Of a stretch of DNA of 64,000 nt, positions 12,237 to 24,866 are shown in pieces. The stretch covers positions 62,001 to 126,000 of the forward strand of contig JAZARR010000222.1 in NCBI GenBank assembly GCA_037389465.1, in the 5' to 3' direction. Numbering within the stretch: position 1 is the stretch's first letter; each line of letters starts with the position of its first letter. The notes under the pieces are model-generated. The model made no database searches. It was not told where the DNA came from and was given only the letters and a program-made list of their open reading frames with translations. Origin of the DNA: Baylisascaris procyonis. Taxonomy: Eukaryota > Nematoda > Chromadorea > Rhabditida > Ascarididae. The translations under genes were made by a program, and so were the position numbers.

Positions 12237-13147
12237 CGCTCCTGTATGACACTTTGTCAAAAAATTTATATTACGACAGCGCCTTTCTCTGCGGTAAGAA
12301 TTCCGTCCCAAGTGTACAGTGTACCACTCTTCCTTTTTTTTTTATTTCGTTAACTTTAACAACGAATTTTTTTCATCTTTTTATACTTTTACTCAAACTT
12401 GCTATCAACAAGCTCAAAATTTGCTGCAAAGCAAATAATTTGTCAGAGTGCTATTATTGGAAAAATGTTTGCAAAAGAAACTTCAGCTTTCTCTCCGAGT
12501 AGTTTGGCATGATATGCAAGTGCGAAGTCTGCATATATAACAAAAAATTAGTACATCCCATAAAAATCAGCCATCACAGATGTGAAAAAACAATTACAAC
12601 TGAGTAAATGAAAGAAAAACGAAAAAAAGTTTAAGAAGCACATATCAGGAATGAAAGAGAAACCAGAAGAAGAAAGCAATCGCAGACTGATAAAATTAGA
12701 TTCTCAAAAACTATTCCATCGAAAGAGAAGAAAAAATTAGTGAAAAAATTTCCTCAAACTAAATAAATTCGCTCAATAATCATTCTGCTGTGCAAATCTA
12801 AATACAAATCTAAATGAACTTGTTAGTCAAAAATTCACAGAGAACGAATTCATTTGTAATTCCCGAACAGCACAAACTGGCCATAGAAGCCAATAACCTC
12901 CCGTTTGTACACCCATAACAGCTTCAAGTTAACTATAGCACCAATAAAAATGATGAAAGCACAAAAAGAAAAAAAAAGACCCAATTTTTTCTGGAAATGG
13001 CATCGCCCACCAGGAACGACTTCGCAGGCATTATGCTAATAAAGGAATCAATCATACCTGAGACAGTGATTGATGAACACGATAAGGCGATCAGTACCGT
13101 CATGAAGACATTCCAATCGTCGCCTTCATCTTGACGTAGTCGGTGAA
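12237..13147. other. 0.9-kb segment present only in copy 2
   Basis: This stretch has no counterpart in copy 1, where the left segment (ending at 3,717) joins the body directly at 3,718. It is AT-rich. The only long frame is a minus-strand run near 12,933-13,184 without a recognisable domain. It may be an insertion in copy 2 or a deletion from copy 1. I see no terminal inverted repeats or target-site duplication that would show a transposon. Confidence 0.65.
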
Positions 13148-13158
13148 CTTCTTTATAT

Positions 13159-13282
13159 TCTAAAAACACCATTAATGAAAGCATGATAATAATCTAATCT
13201 CTATGCAAATATCTAATGCTTCTAAAAACACCATTAATGAAAGCATGATAATAATCTAATCCCTATGCAAATATCTAATGCT
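13159..13282. repeat. 62-bp tandem duplication at copy-2 body edge
   Basis: Two adjacent copies of a 62-bp unit (13,159-13,220 and 13,221-13,282) begin TCTAAAAACACCATTAATG and end CTAATGCT. They differ at one position (aatct/aatcc). Copy 1 has a single version (3,729-3,790). The duplication sits at the exact edge where the near-identical body starts and next to the segment unique to copy 2, so it probably formed during the rearrangement. Confidence 0.9.
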
Positions 13283-13913
13283 TCATCCCTCGGAAGATCG
13301 TTTCTCTCTCTGCATTTCCAATAAAACCTCATCTATTAAAGGAAAATTATAATTACAGTAGCTGCTTCAATATAACTCCCCCACATAGATCCATTCACTT
13401 AATACCTACACAAATAAGCGCCACTTTAAAATGAATGTCTACCCCCCACCCCCTAAAATTTCATTCATCGACATAATAACGTGCCAAATAATGCTTGTAA
13501 ACTATGAATTATGCTCGAAAAAAAACCACCTGTGAACTGCCTTCGTATCAATTAGTAATAGCCTGATTTTGTGGGTCAGTTATATTGATCGATTATCCCA
13601 TCCCTCGCGTCTAATATTAGAGAAATTTCTTCGATATGTGCACTCTACTCAAGCATCACAAAGACCAAAATTTCTGGGAATATTTACTAAGGCCGGTGTG
13701 GCATGCAAAAAATGACCGAAGGAAGCGAAACCGTGAACATTAAAAAACCGTCTATCTTTATGAAATCCCGAAAACGGAAAAAAAGAACGAAGTAGTAAAG
13801 CACATCCCATATAAATCAGTTGTATAAAAATGCAGCTTTCATAAACTAGTTAGCAAGCTTTCATAGAGGTCTTAGGATGGTTTTCACTGATGAAGTTTCC
13901 TGAATAAACTCAC

Positions 13914-16886
13914 AGGCCAGTCATGCTCCTGACGAGCTGATCCAAGTCCGATTCACCCGTGAAAATTGGTACCTGAAACAGTTTCGCCTGCTCTCACAAA
14001 TATTCACATCATCCAATGAACATGTCTCCCTGTTCTTTTCATTGAGTAGTTGAAAAACCACTGCAGCAAAACAAAAAATTTTCCTTTAACGAAGACACAA
14101 TCAAAGATAATCATATTTCTAAATGAGAGTCCAACAACCTTTCAAAAGTTTTTCGACAATAGTTTCGTTAGTTGTGGCTTACACTGAAATGCTCAAAAAT
14201 GCCCCTATCTTCTTAAGCGATCTTTGTTTGGTTCATGACGTATGACAAGCAGAACCTCTTGGACTCTCAACTAGAAAAGATTTTCTCATGTATGGTTGGG
14301 AACTTTTTTAGCCGACGGGTTAAGAAATGGATGGGTGGGCAAAAGTTTCAAGGTTCAAAAAATTGGCGAAATATTTTCCCTCTTTCTGTAAGGAGGACGG
14401 AGATGGAGGGAGTAAAGGAAGATTATCGACGTATGACTTCATGCACTCGCAACTATTCCTCATTACTGAACCTTCTTATATATAGTCCCCGTTCCTCCTT
14501 TTTACACTAGCATTTGAAATGAACTGCACTACTTTCTGGCTACTTGTTTTAGCGTTTATTCCCTTCCCAGATATTATGGAATTATTATTCTTCAATAAAA
14601 CGAGGAGGGGACAATATAGAAGTATAGATTTTTTCTACATACTCTTTTCACGTCCACACCATTAACACGACTGCGAAATAAACTAGGCTTTTACAGCAAG
14701 AAATTTGGATATAAGTTTCTGATTAAACCAGTTCATGAAAGGTGCAGATTTCGCAAAAAAAAGTGCTAAATGACTTCAAATCGACGAACTTTGACTGAAG
14801 CAGAAAGAATCGCCGCCAACAACAGCAAACAGATCATCTATTTTTAATATAATCGGGCCAGACAATGGAAAATGAAAGAGGCTAGTTCAGCTGTTTCTTT
14901 CACCTCAGGTAAGTGCCATCTCCGGGAAATAGAAGCTAAGCATAAGTAGCCCAACAAAATGCATGTCAATGGCTTAACTTTGAGTAAAACAAATTTCTAT
15001 GAACACCTATCGCCGAGTTACTGCACTTTACGGGAAGGTATATCATTATAGAAGATTATCAGGAAGAAAGATCAAAATAGGCTTTGTAGATGCATAAAAA
15101 AAAACTTCAAATTAAGCAAACCTAATTAGAAGCTCGCCGATAATACAACCAATCGTCCACGTATCCACATTAGCGCCATATGAACGAGCCGCGTAAATGA
15201 GCTCCGGAGCTCAGTACCGACGAATTACCTTAAATACAAATGCGCTCCATTTCAAAATGAAAAACCATTTGCAGCAAACAGAGAATTATGAGGATGTGTT
15301 TCTAGAGTAATAACGAAGGCATATTTATCATGCCACTAGACACACAATCCCCGCGATATGTTTCCCCATTTTCAGAGTTTCCTTTTAATCTTACCTTTCC
15401 CAACAGAGATGTAGAAATGCAAGAGGCATTGCAATAACATTATACCTCTTTTTTAAAGTTCATACTTACTCTTATCTTGTTTATCCCAATAGAATGGTTA
15501 GTGAAATGATCGCGACAGTGCAGTAACTCGATAACGAATCACTCATATAATAAAAAAAATGGAACAAAAAAACTACACACTACAATTATATTGAAAACAT
15601 TGTGTTTTATAAGCAATTTTGAGTGCCTCTAGCACAGAGTAAAGCAACAAAATCAACGATTGCTTAAGCAATATTACAGACCTACTAAATGCAACTCTAT
15701 TGGGTAACGGAAAGCAATCCATAGAATCGCCACTGGGATTCTATTTCTGAACTAAACCGCTAACTTATAAAGATAGCATCATAGCTGACTAAAAGAAATT
15801 AAACGATGAGAAACGATGATTTACCTACCTGATGGTATAATTCCGGTTCGGACAAGTAAATAGGCGCGCCAGACCGAAATCGGCAATTTTGATACAAATT
15901 ATTCGCCTTTAAATCCTGAAAGATTAAATCTTAAACTCTATTATAGTGAATATGTCGTGGGCTTTGGTGCAAATAAGCAGCGATATTAACGCGTCGCTCG
16001 ATATTCTCGTTCATAGTACCACCTATGGCTAGTGCTTCGGCTCCAGCAAGTATTAACTACTCGCATTGCTCTCGTCGTTAATTCTCGAGGATCTGTTTTG
16101 CCGACTCCTCCTTGCTTTTGACTCCAAGCCTCCTCCACGCACAAACTGTTCTAATGGAGGTAGCACTACCTTGTACGAACTTGCTCATTTTATCACCTCG
16201 ACGGTAACTGTTTCATTTCTATGTCACCACTTAACGCTCGTACACGACCAAATTTATGCATTGCTGGATGTACCAAAACCACGGTCACCGGCTGTAAGCT
16301 AGTCATCAGGCGCATGCATTATATACTGGATGTTTCCATGGTTGTAGGAAGCAAGTATTGAATGCAGCTGCGGTTCGAATTTTTCATTCATAATGACTGA
16401 CCTATCATCCTTCATGTAACAGCCGTTTGCTTAGCACATCCAATCAAGTGAAGTGTAAAAAAAGCATCATAAGAAAATCATCCTTAAGGCTTTTCTGTGG
16501 AGTTATATACGCCAAGACCATATAAGCCCGGCGATCTTCTAGATTGAGCATGCGGTGGTATGAACTCAAGACTTCCAGGCAACACTAAAGTGATGATGGC
16601 ATTCTTCCGCTATGATCCCATATAGTTTACTACCTAAAAATTTTAATCGCAGACTTAATTTCAGCCAAAAAATGAAAAGGCAGAATGAAATCATGAACAT
16701 TTGTACCGCACACTATAGAAATCAGATGAGAGGCTTATGTCAACGACCGAACCAACCAATCTCCTTCAACGTTACAATTCTCTTCTCAATGCAACAGAAT
16801 TGAAAGAATTTTCGATTCTTAGGAATTACATCTCTAACAATAAGATGCAAAAAACCCATAACACTTGTTACTAAAATTTCCCACCG

Positions 16887-16956
<70 letters not shown>

Positions 16957-19374
16957 CGTGAAAATATTTCGTCCTGTCGTTGAGACTAATCTGTCCTGTT
17001 GTCTAGTGGAAATTAGGCGAATATGAATGATAACTTATAAGATTCATTGCAATTTCACTGAATATTAAGTCGAAAATAAACATAAACCCTAGAAATTTGT
17101 TTTCTAACGCCATCTAAGTAATAAGAAATTATAAGGAAGCTTTTCTCTCTCCAGCCATTCGTCATAACTACTTTCATAAATCCAGTTCCGGTGGTAGGGA
17201 GGATCGACCTACATTAATGACTACAATAGATGACTATACCTTGTGCCGCTTCCGAATCAACATAGAAAATAAACTCAGTGTCGATCTCGAACGCGAGCAT
17301 AATTCAAATAAACCCTCTTCAAGCATTTAAATTAAAACCTGCTTCAATGCCTCAGAAGCTTCGCTATTTCATTCGAAGTTAAAAGGTAGCAATTTCTGAG
17401 AGTGCAACTTGCGAAACATTACATTTCTTTAATTAATTTGACTACAATAAAAATCAGTACAATGATTGGAGAAAACTAAAAAGAAGAAGATGATATGAGT
17501 GCAATTATTTTAGTGTTTCTTTTCAATAAGCACAATGCTAAACATTCTACACAATCTGCACTTCACCCCAATATTGAGCATGAGCATATGCAGTTTCACT
17601 CATTCAAAACGCAATTTTACACTTTTGTGCTAGAAGCTTTCACCGCTGAAGTCCGAAAATGACCCACCATCTTTAAACATGCCACTCAATCGCAATGAAC
17701 AACCATACTTCCAATATAAATGAATCAGAGATGAAAACACATCTTTCACTTCCACCATCATAGCCCTGAGGTTAGTCCCCATTAAGCATAGCAAGGGGCG
17801 ATGCGTCAATGGGGAAAGCATAATGCCGACTCTCATAGCACTCACTTATTTCCTCGTACAAAGCACTCTAGCAGCTGATCAAGGGATCTGATTAAACGAC
17901 TTACCTCAATAATATGATCGCGATATAGCTCTTGAAGAAGTTCCACCTCACGCAAAGCATTTCTGTTGACGTCATCGATCACTTCGTGCCACGAGACCAA
18001 TTTAACCTGAATAAATATATTTCTTTAGAAGGAAACACAAACTACTTTATAGTTTCATCACTTGTATTAACATATTGATCTTTTTGTGGTCATCGATAGA
18101 AAGCCAACAAACCCTACAGAATCAAGCAAGATGAGCTCTGCTAATAGCCATTTCGGAAGCTATCAATATTTCAACAGCTTTGAACCTATGAAACAATGGT
18201 GAAAATAAATAAATAAATAAATAAAACAAATAAATAGATAAATAAACAAAAAAAATGGAAAAGTGAGGAGCTGATGACATATGAAAGAGGAGTGAAAGAC
18301 ATTGAAACGGGAAATAACCTTTTTTATGGCGGCGAATTCTCCAGTTTCAGTGTCTTTTGGCTTGTACATATTGGCGAACTGAAAGATAGGCGATCAGTTA
18401 AACTGTGAATAGACGAACAGAAGTAGATATGAGTTGGTGACTTTAGCAGTGTGCGCACTCAATGCGAGCATTATGTAGTTTTGATAGCCATTACCCAAAA
18501 GAAGTAGTTAGGAAGGTAGAAAGAGTTAGTCTTATATCTGATTCAACGAATACGCAATTCAAAAATTATATCATGCAAAACAACCCAATTATAAACAGAT
18601 AAAATATATTCACTTATAATGCAATGAAAATTCCATATAAAATAATTTTAAATATTACCACTAGAAATTTAAAATTTTGGCGAGCGTTCATTTCAGACTA
18701 GGCCATTTTCATCAGTTCCTTCCCTTTGCATGGATGAAACTGCTCCCGCGGATGCGGTGAATCCTCCAATGGATCGTAGCACAGAAATGGTCCCAAGCTC
18801 GGGCAGAAAACGACCAATCATCTAACGAGTCAAGAAGGAATCCCACTTCAAGTAGCACCCAAAACACTTCAAACAGAATCACATAAAAACCCTGTGATGA
18901 TGACGTTTCGCAAACGTAATACACAACATAGGTCATCTTATGAAAGCAATTTCGCTCTAACTGCTCGCCTTTGGCATGAACTTGAAGCAACATCAACTTG
19001 CGTATGAAAGGATTTCGACAACTGCCTACCTTCTAAAATTTGCACAATTATTCATCACTGTTATTGCACAATCCGACAATCGGCTTCAGTCGCTGTTTGG
19101 AACGCAGATGCACCTAACGTATCAGCCTTGTGGCATAGTCTTCTACTTGTTGTTTTGAAGCCACCCTAGTATCTAGTAGCCATTTTAGAACATTCGTATT
19201 TCAGTACTATCGAAAAACATCCACCATCTACACGATGGTCAGGTCGATTACAACACTGCAAACTGTATGAAAAATAGTGCTAAATGAATACCAACCTGTC
19301 CCTCACCAAAATGATTGATCTTTTCGTAGCGTTTTTGTATCGTTCTTTGACGTTTCCTCCCAAATCACAACCAC
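13914..19374 (-). pseudogene. cdk-7: CDK7-like kinase (cdk-7), broken copy 2
   Basis: The second copy of the broken kinase gene, with the same exons shifted by about 9,491-9,492 bases: glycine-loop exon ending at 19,296, VAIK-lysine exon 18,319-18,378, alpha-C exon 17,905-18,006, DLK/DFG exon 15,829-15,915, activation-segment exon 15,122-15,228, and GESDLDQLV exon 13,914-13,972. Every lesion of copy 1 is present here too: the TGA in place of the Arg of WYRAPE, the frame change between DLKANNL and IKIADFG, and the change back before HQ. Shared lesions make random sequencing error unlikely and place the damage before the copies were made, or before they were last homogenised. No intact cdk-7 is visible in the window. 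Confidence 0.88.
16890..16953. repeat. (AT)n microsatellite, copy 2
   Basis: The counterpart of the AT run in copy 1, of about the same length, inside the second kinase pseudogene. Confidence 0.97.
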
Positions 19375-20646
19375 CTGCAGAACAAAGAATAAGAACCTTA
19401 AAATGAACATTTAAAGAACCGTTGTCCAAATGAATCGCTATTCTATGCAAAAAAAAACAAACAAAAAAAGAATGCATGGGGAACTTAATAAACTGCAGAT
19501 TTTTCCATAGACATACGCAAATCTTCGAAGCATGGGTCTCATATTTATGAGCGTGTATATCCATACGTGCTGCCCTGACCTCGTGTGCTAGACAAAGCAA
19601 ATCACGCTGTTCGCTGGACTAAGCATATGAGCCGACGTTGAACTTTTCCTGTACAGAGGGTACCCTATAAAAGATAAACGTTTTGTAGGGGTAACATCGA
19701 GGCAACTTACCCTCATGTTTCAAAGGATCTCGAGTGAAAAGAGATCGGAGGCGTCCTCCTTTGTAGACGCATTTCTACTCAGAGTTATTTCCTCCTATAG
19801 GGATGAGAAATACTAAAAACTAATAGAGTTAACTACGACTAAACTACAACTTAGCGCAATTCCGCTTAAGTGTAATAAACGATGTAAAGAATTCAGTGCA
19901 GCTGTGACTAATTTTTTAAATCACCACGTGAAATGTGTCCGACGTAAGGGACGATGCAGGTTGGTAACAAATAACTTCGATCGTACTCGCATAAATAAAA
20001 TGAACAAATGAAGGATAAATAAGATGAACAAATGAAGGATATTAGTGCAACATTTTATATAAAATCATGCGGTCATTTGTGATTTATCATTGAAACAAGT
20101 GATATGATCAATTGAATACAAATTAGTAAGCTAAAGAATAATAGGGCGAGGAGGGCGTAAAGGTGTGATTTAAAAAATTAGTCATTGCTACATGGCACCT
20201 CATCGGATAGCCTAGGATGGATTGTTGTGCCACTTAGGTGTGGATTTGCGATGAGGTTGCTAAAGATAACGCAACTACAAAAATATAACGAAGAAGGTAG
20301 AAAGATGCCTGAATCAATACTCTAGCTATGAACATATACAGAAAATATTTGATCTCCGAAACGTGTCCACAGCATAAATCTGAGATATGGCAAACTGCCA
20401 AAGATTTAAAAAAGTTAGTTACTGATAGTCGGTGCGAGATGCACTGGCCGCCTCTTGAAGCATCCACGACACATCTTAACCCACCCACTATCGCTTCCTC
20501 AATCCCTCCCCCTTATCTTTAATACTATTTCTAGCACTGAGGTTTTTCCGCAGCATATTTGACAAAAACCATCAATTGGGATTAGGTTCACCTGTCACCC
20601 AATAAAAAACATAGTTAGCGAGCCGATCAGCAAACATATATTATTG

Positions 20647-20995
20647 GTAGACAGGCGTCGTTTTTAATTTCTACAGATTTTCGTAAAATACGGTACTACC
20701 ATAACGTTCTCGAGTCATTATCACCCTTCTTTGGATAAGCTTTTACATTACCTGATACCAAAAATTCCTATTTTTGAAAAAGGTGCTCCTAAGGCATTGC
20801 TTTTCTCAGTACCGTATGGAGCCCTAATCCCCCATCCCACTACTACGCTACTAACCAATGCTTATCATGCAACATGGCATGAAAGAATTCTACGGAAGTA
20901 TATGTTCTTTATAGGCAGGCGCTGTTTTTAATTTCTACAGATTTTCTAAAATACGGCATTACCATAGCGCCCACCTGCTTACCACCCTCTTTCTC
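20647..20995. repeat. Direct repeat pair of about 80 bp, second unit
   Basis: The copy-2 version of the repeat pair at 11,155-11,503. Here the second member has lost two bases (TTTTCTAAAA instead of TTTTCGTAAAA). This is one of the cluster of differences that marks the more diverged right shoulder of the duplication. Confidence 0.75.
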
Positions 20996-21450
20996 CATCT
21001 TTTCCTTCACCAAATCTCTCTCCGTATCCGAAAGATTAGACTAAATAATGGCTACAGATCTTGCCTCCTCCCAATTCAGCATCAAGGAGGTAGTTTTGGA
21101 CATCCCACTGCAAGAGAGGAACTGATGGTCAGGACCTTCCCAGAAAGAGATTCGAAGTACATATATCACCATTAACCAATCTTAGTGAAATTCAAAAATC
21201 CCCGGGCAAATACAACCCCCCCCCCGCACCAGCAAATATAAAAACACATATCAGTACTATTAGAACTGCGGGTATAATCGACGACTATATATGTTAAGTA
21301 TACAGAATGACGATACACATTCCGCAAAATAAACAGATTCATAAACGTGAAACATTTTATTGCAGTATCAAGCACTGCTTCACAACGGATGAGTATAATA
21401 AATGAGCGTGTGTTAAATGGAGTGCACAGAGATCATACCATAAAATATAT

Positions 21451-23656
21451 CCTGTATTTTATAGTCTAGCCGACTAAACTCTCTTCATCCATTATGGAAT
21501 GGTGAAAGGAAAGGAGCCAAGAATGGGTAGGGGTGGATGTGGAAAGGGGAGAGGACACACTCAAATCCCTTAACTATTTTAGCCTTTTCATTCCAATGAA
21601 TTTCATCAGTGAGAGTGGAAAATGTCGGCGATACAAAGCGCTAATCACTGATGAAAATAATTTCAATAAGATCAACACTGTGACACTCCCAAGAAAGCAC
21701 TACTAAAGAACAAAAACGATCCAACTGAACATGTAAATATATATTATCAGCAAAATAAACAGAAAGAGTTAAAATTATTTCTAGCACTGTATGCAAATAA
21801 TATTCCTCAAGTTGGAAAAAAAATGCCAGCAATCAGCGGGAGAAAATTTTCAAATAAATTCAAAAAGCACATCAGCGAAGAAAGAAAACCAATAACAATA
21901 ACAATATTTCAAATATCATTTAGTAATTTAGCAAACAATGATAACATTATTCAGTAAACCAATTTCATAAAACATCACTTAAATGCAGAATGTAAATTTA
22001 TATTCATTTTCCAAAAAACATCAATTTTATCAAGAAAATTGCAAAAGAATTCAAAACTTTTTAAAAAATACACTTATAAATTATGTACAGGAAAAGAAAA
22101 ATGTTTTTCCCTTTCCCTTCACCGCTGTTTTATCCCTGCTTCAACAACTTCAGCAAACAAGCAAACAATAATTTACCAAATTTGAAACATTTCTGCAATC
22201 TTCTTCTCGTCGGGAATGCATACTTCACCTATAATTTATACTTTAAATAGCGCATTCTAAATGGTCAAAATGGCATTAGCGCTGCAAGTCAACAAAAACA
22301 GTCATTCGCGAATGATGTCCATTCAAAAAACTTAACCATGAGACAAAATTCGGCATAAAATCCCCAACCACTTCCTTGTCAGACAAAAAGTCCTGGTCAA
22401 GATCCCTGACCACTTCCTTGCCAGACAAAAAGTCCTTCTCAAAATCCTCTGAAATTTTAAAGAAGGATAGCGTAAAACGATACTTCAGCAAGAACACTAC
22501 ATGAACTTATCAAAAAGTAATCAAAAGCAATAAAATACATATCGATGTAATAAATGATAATATCACATTATGAAGACTACAATTGCAATGCGAAGGAGGG
22601 ATTTAAAAAATAAAAATAAAAATAAGCATATATTCCATATGATTTGAAGACTTCATATTGAGCAAGAAACAATACACTAAACCCACTTTGCAGCACTCTT
22701 CGAGATTCACAACATAAACGTTTCCTACATGAATACGAACGAGCTCAACGGAATACCTCATCATTAGAATCAACTCATTCTATGAAAACTGCTTAATTTA
22801 CTTTTTTTTAAAGAGCGCAATATATAGGCTATAAAGCAACTCTTACAACTTTGTCCTATCGAGTTCATATTCGCAGAAGTGGCAACAAATAAAGTACGAT
22901 ATTCGCACAAGCCTATAATAAGAAGACATAAAGGACAGATATATCAGCAACAACAAGATCCCCTAAGGAGGTCTCAAAATATTCCTCAAGGGATTTGGGC
23001 AAACCACAAATAATATCAACAAATTCATTATAATATCATCAAGCTGCACGGATATAACTTTAAAAAGAGAGCAATTCGCAGATTCTAGACAGTAAAGAGG
23101 TAACAAAATATCAACATCACAGAGAAGCAAAAACGAAACAATGTCGAGCATATACGAACTCGCCAAACATATTTGGCCAAGTAGAATGAGGTATATGGCC
23201 ATAGATGCCATTACCTGGCCTATAGCTTGGCTGGGCTCGACTTGCACCAAAAACAAGAAAGACAATATGCCGCATAGTATTTTTGGGCAAGCGTTTCTAT
23301 ATCTTCATCCAACTTCCTATAGTCAACCTCACAAATTTAATTCAAAGTGGAGAAGATTTCACACCTTAAACTCTTTCCTCTTATCTTGAATTTTATGCAA
23401 GTTTGATATGCTAATCAAGAATCATTTGCATATTTCTGCATTGTGCATTCAAACAAAATAAACTGAAGCTATCACATCTTATCCACTCTACTGCCACCTC
23501 AGGTCGACCACTTTGATTAAGCCGATTTCAGTGAAAATGCCAACAAAATAGTCAATCGTCATGAAATATTACGCAGATTTAGCAATCGCACACGCAAATG
23601 CAAATGATCACTGACCGAAGAGTGCCAATCCACATCGATGAATAGGGATACCGCCG
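21451..23656. other. Spacer between duplication and set-2 3' end
   Basis: No gene is recognised here. The region contains the set-2 3' UTR at its right side (minus strand, leftwards from 23,656; I could not place the polyadenylation site), A/T-rich low-complexity DNA, and a small frame with a repeated peptide at 22,276-22,497. Short frames at 21,983-22,171 (plus) and 22,963-23,265 (minus) have no recognisable domain. Confidence 0.6.
22368..22451 (-). repeat. 42-bp tandem repeat, two copies, frame-preserving
   Basis: Two adjacent 42-bp units start at 22,368 and 22,410. They lie inside a 73-codon minus-strand frame (22,276-22,497), where they encode two 14-residue repeats of the pattern DFLSxKEVVxDxxx. 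Because the unit length is a multiple of three, the frame survives the duplication. The frame has no recognisable domain, so whether it is translated is unknown. Confidence 0.7.
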
Positions 23657-24866
23657 TCAATTTAACGTGCCACGGCAAGAGGGTGCACCACAGAGGCAAT
23701 CGATTTTATCCTCCTCCTCGATCGGAAATTTATAATCATAGGTGATTTCGTCGCCTTTATTGATCGGTGTCTTACTATAGATCACTATTCTCTTCTCGCC
23801 ATCCACAACGACGACTTTTGCATAGCAATTCGGTTGACAAGAATGATTTATGAAACGTGCAAAATTGCCCATATTCGTTGCATCGATCACCTAAAAACAA
23901 GCGAATATATTAAATGAGATGCAAATAAGCTATTGTATTCAAAGATCACCTCCTCACTTTTGAAACCATTGGAGCAGCGCGATATGATCATAACGAAGAA
24001 AGAACAACGGTGATCAAAATAAATGAATAAATAAATAAATTGAGGAAAAATCGAAAAAAAACGGAAAAAAAAGCGATAAAAAGACAAAAAAAACAAATGA
24101 AAATAATGCGACAGGGAAAAATCGAAAAAAAAACGGAAAAAAACCGACAAAAACAGACAAAAAACAAATGAAACCAGCGCGATAGGAAATTCGTGAACTT
24201 TTCTTAATTATGCTAGATTTTTTCAAAACTAAATAAAAATATTAAACGAAATTTAAAAAATTAAAAAAAACTAAATCAAATTTTCTCTATAAGTATTCAA
24301 TGTCCACCCACTTACTATTTCGATTCAAAGAAAATTTCAACTTTTAGTAAAAAGCTGCATTCATTCAAATTAGTAAATAAAAAAAGCAACAAAAAATCGC
24401 TTTTTTTTTTAAAGAAAACTGACATCCGGAAGAAGATATATTAAAAAATTCAAATAGTAATTCATACACCACATTCACTTTGAGGATGTGAACGCCCACT
24501 CTTTTTGCATAACACATGACTGGACGAATTTCTTTCCAATGAACGACTAACGAAGCTATGAACTAAAAACAAAACTACTACATTTAAGCTATTGTAGCAA
24601 AATCCCGAACACTATCATAATAAAAAACTTCTATATCAACAAAGAAAGCGGCCTTTTGCACTCACATTATCCGAGTCGATACGGAATAAATAACTGGAGC
24701 CCATTCCTTTGCGTATGTATCGCTTCTCCCTTTCGTCTGCGACTGTCGGCCGAATCTTCTGACCGACGTACTCGACGATCATCTCATCTGGTGTGATCGG
24801 TTCCAAAGCGTACAGTCCCCATCCATGAATTCGGGATCGCGCAAACTTGATCATCTTCTTCCGGTA
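23657..24866 (-). CDS. set-2: set-2 exons: SET and post-SET domain
   Basis: Two exons (24,666-24,866 and 23,657-23,890) encode the whole catalytic domain. Visible motifs are [16 protein letters not shown] at the SET start, [14 protein letters not shown], the cofactor-binding [20 protein letters not shown], and the post-SET zinc motif [13 protein letters not shown] right before the TGA at 23,657-23,659. The cysteines of NHSC and CxCxxxxC are all present and no residue known to be essential is missing, so the enzyme should be active. The intron between the exons (23,891-24,665) separates DSDN from VIDATN and carries an A-rich tandem repeat. Confidence 0.98.

Larger units (their letters stand above)
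11961..21450. repeat. Tandem duplication unit, copy 2 (about 9.5 kb)
   Basis: The second unit is directly abutted to the first. The junction reads aaaatatat/gttataaaac, joining the right end seen intact at 21,441-21,450 (followed by cctg) to the left end seen intact at 3,461 (preceded by gttaga). Only the dinucleotide AT is shared between the two ends, a microhomology-type junction. In order on the plus strand the unit holds segment A' (11,961-12,236), a 0.9-kb segment missing from copy 1 (12,237-13,147), and the nearly identical body (13,148-21,450) with the second broken cdk-7 copy. Confidence 0.95.

Noticed and set aside
3463..21450. The duplication as a pure assembly artefact from two haplotypes
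   Set aside because: Not excluded, but the 20% divergence of segment A, the extra 0.9 kb, and a clean junction with intact outer ends favour a real tandem duplication. Long reads would settle it.
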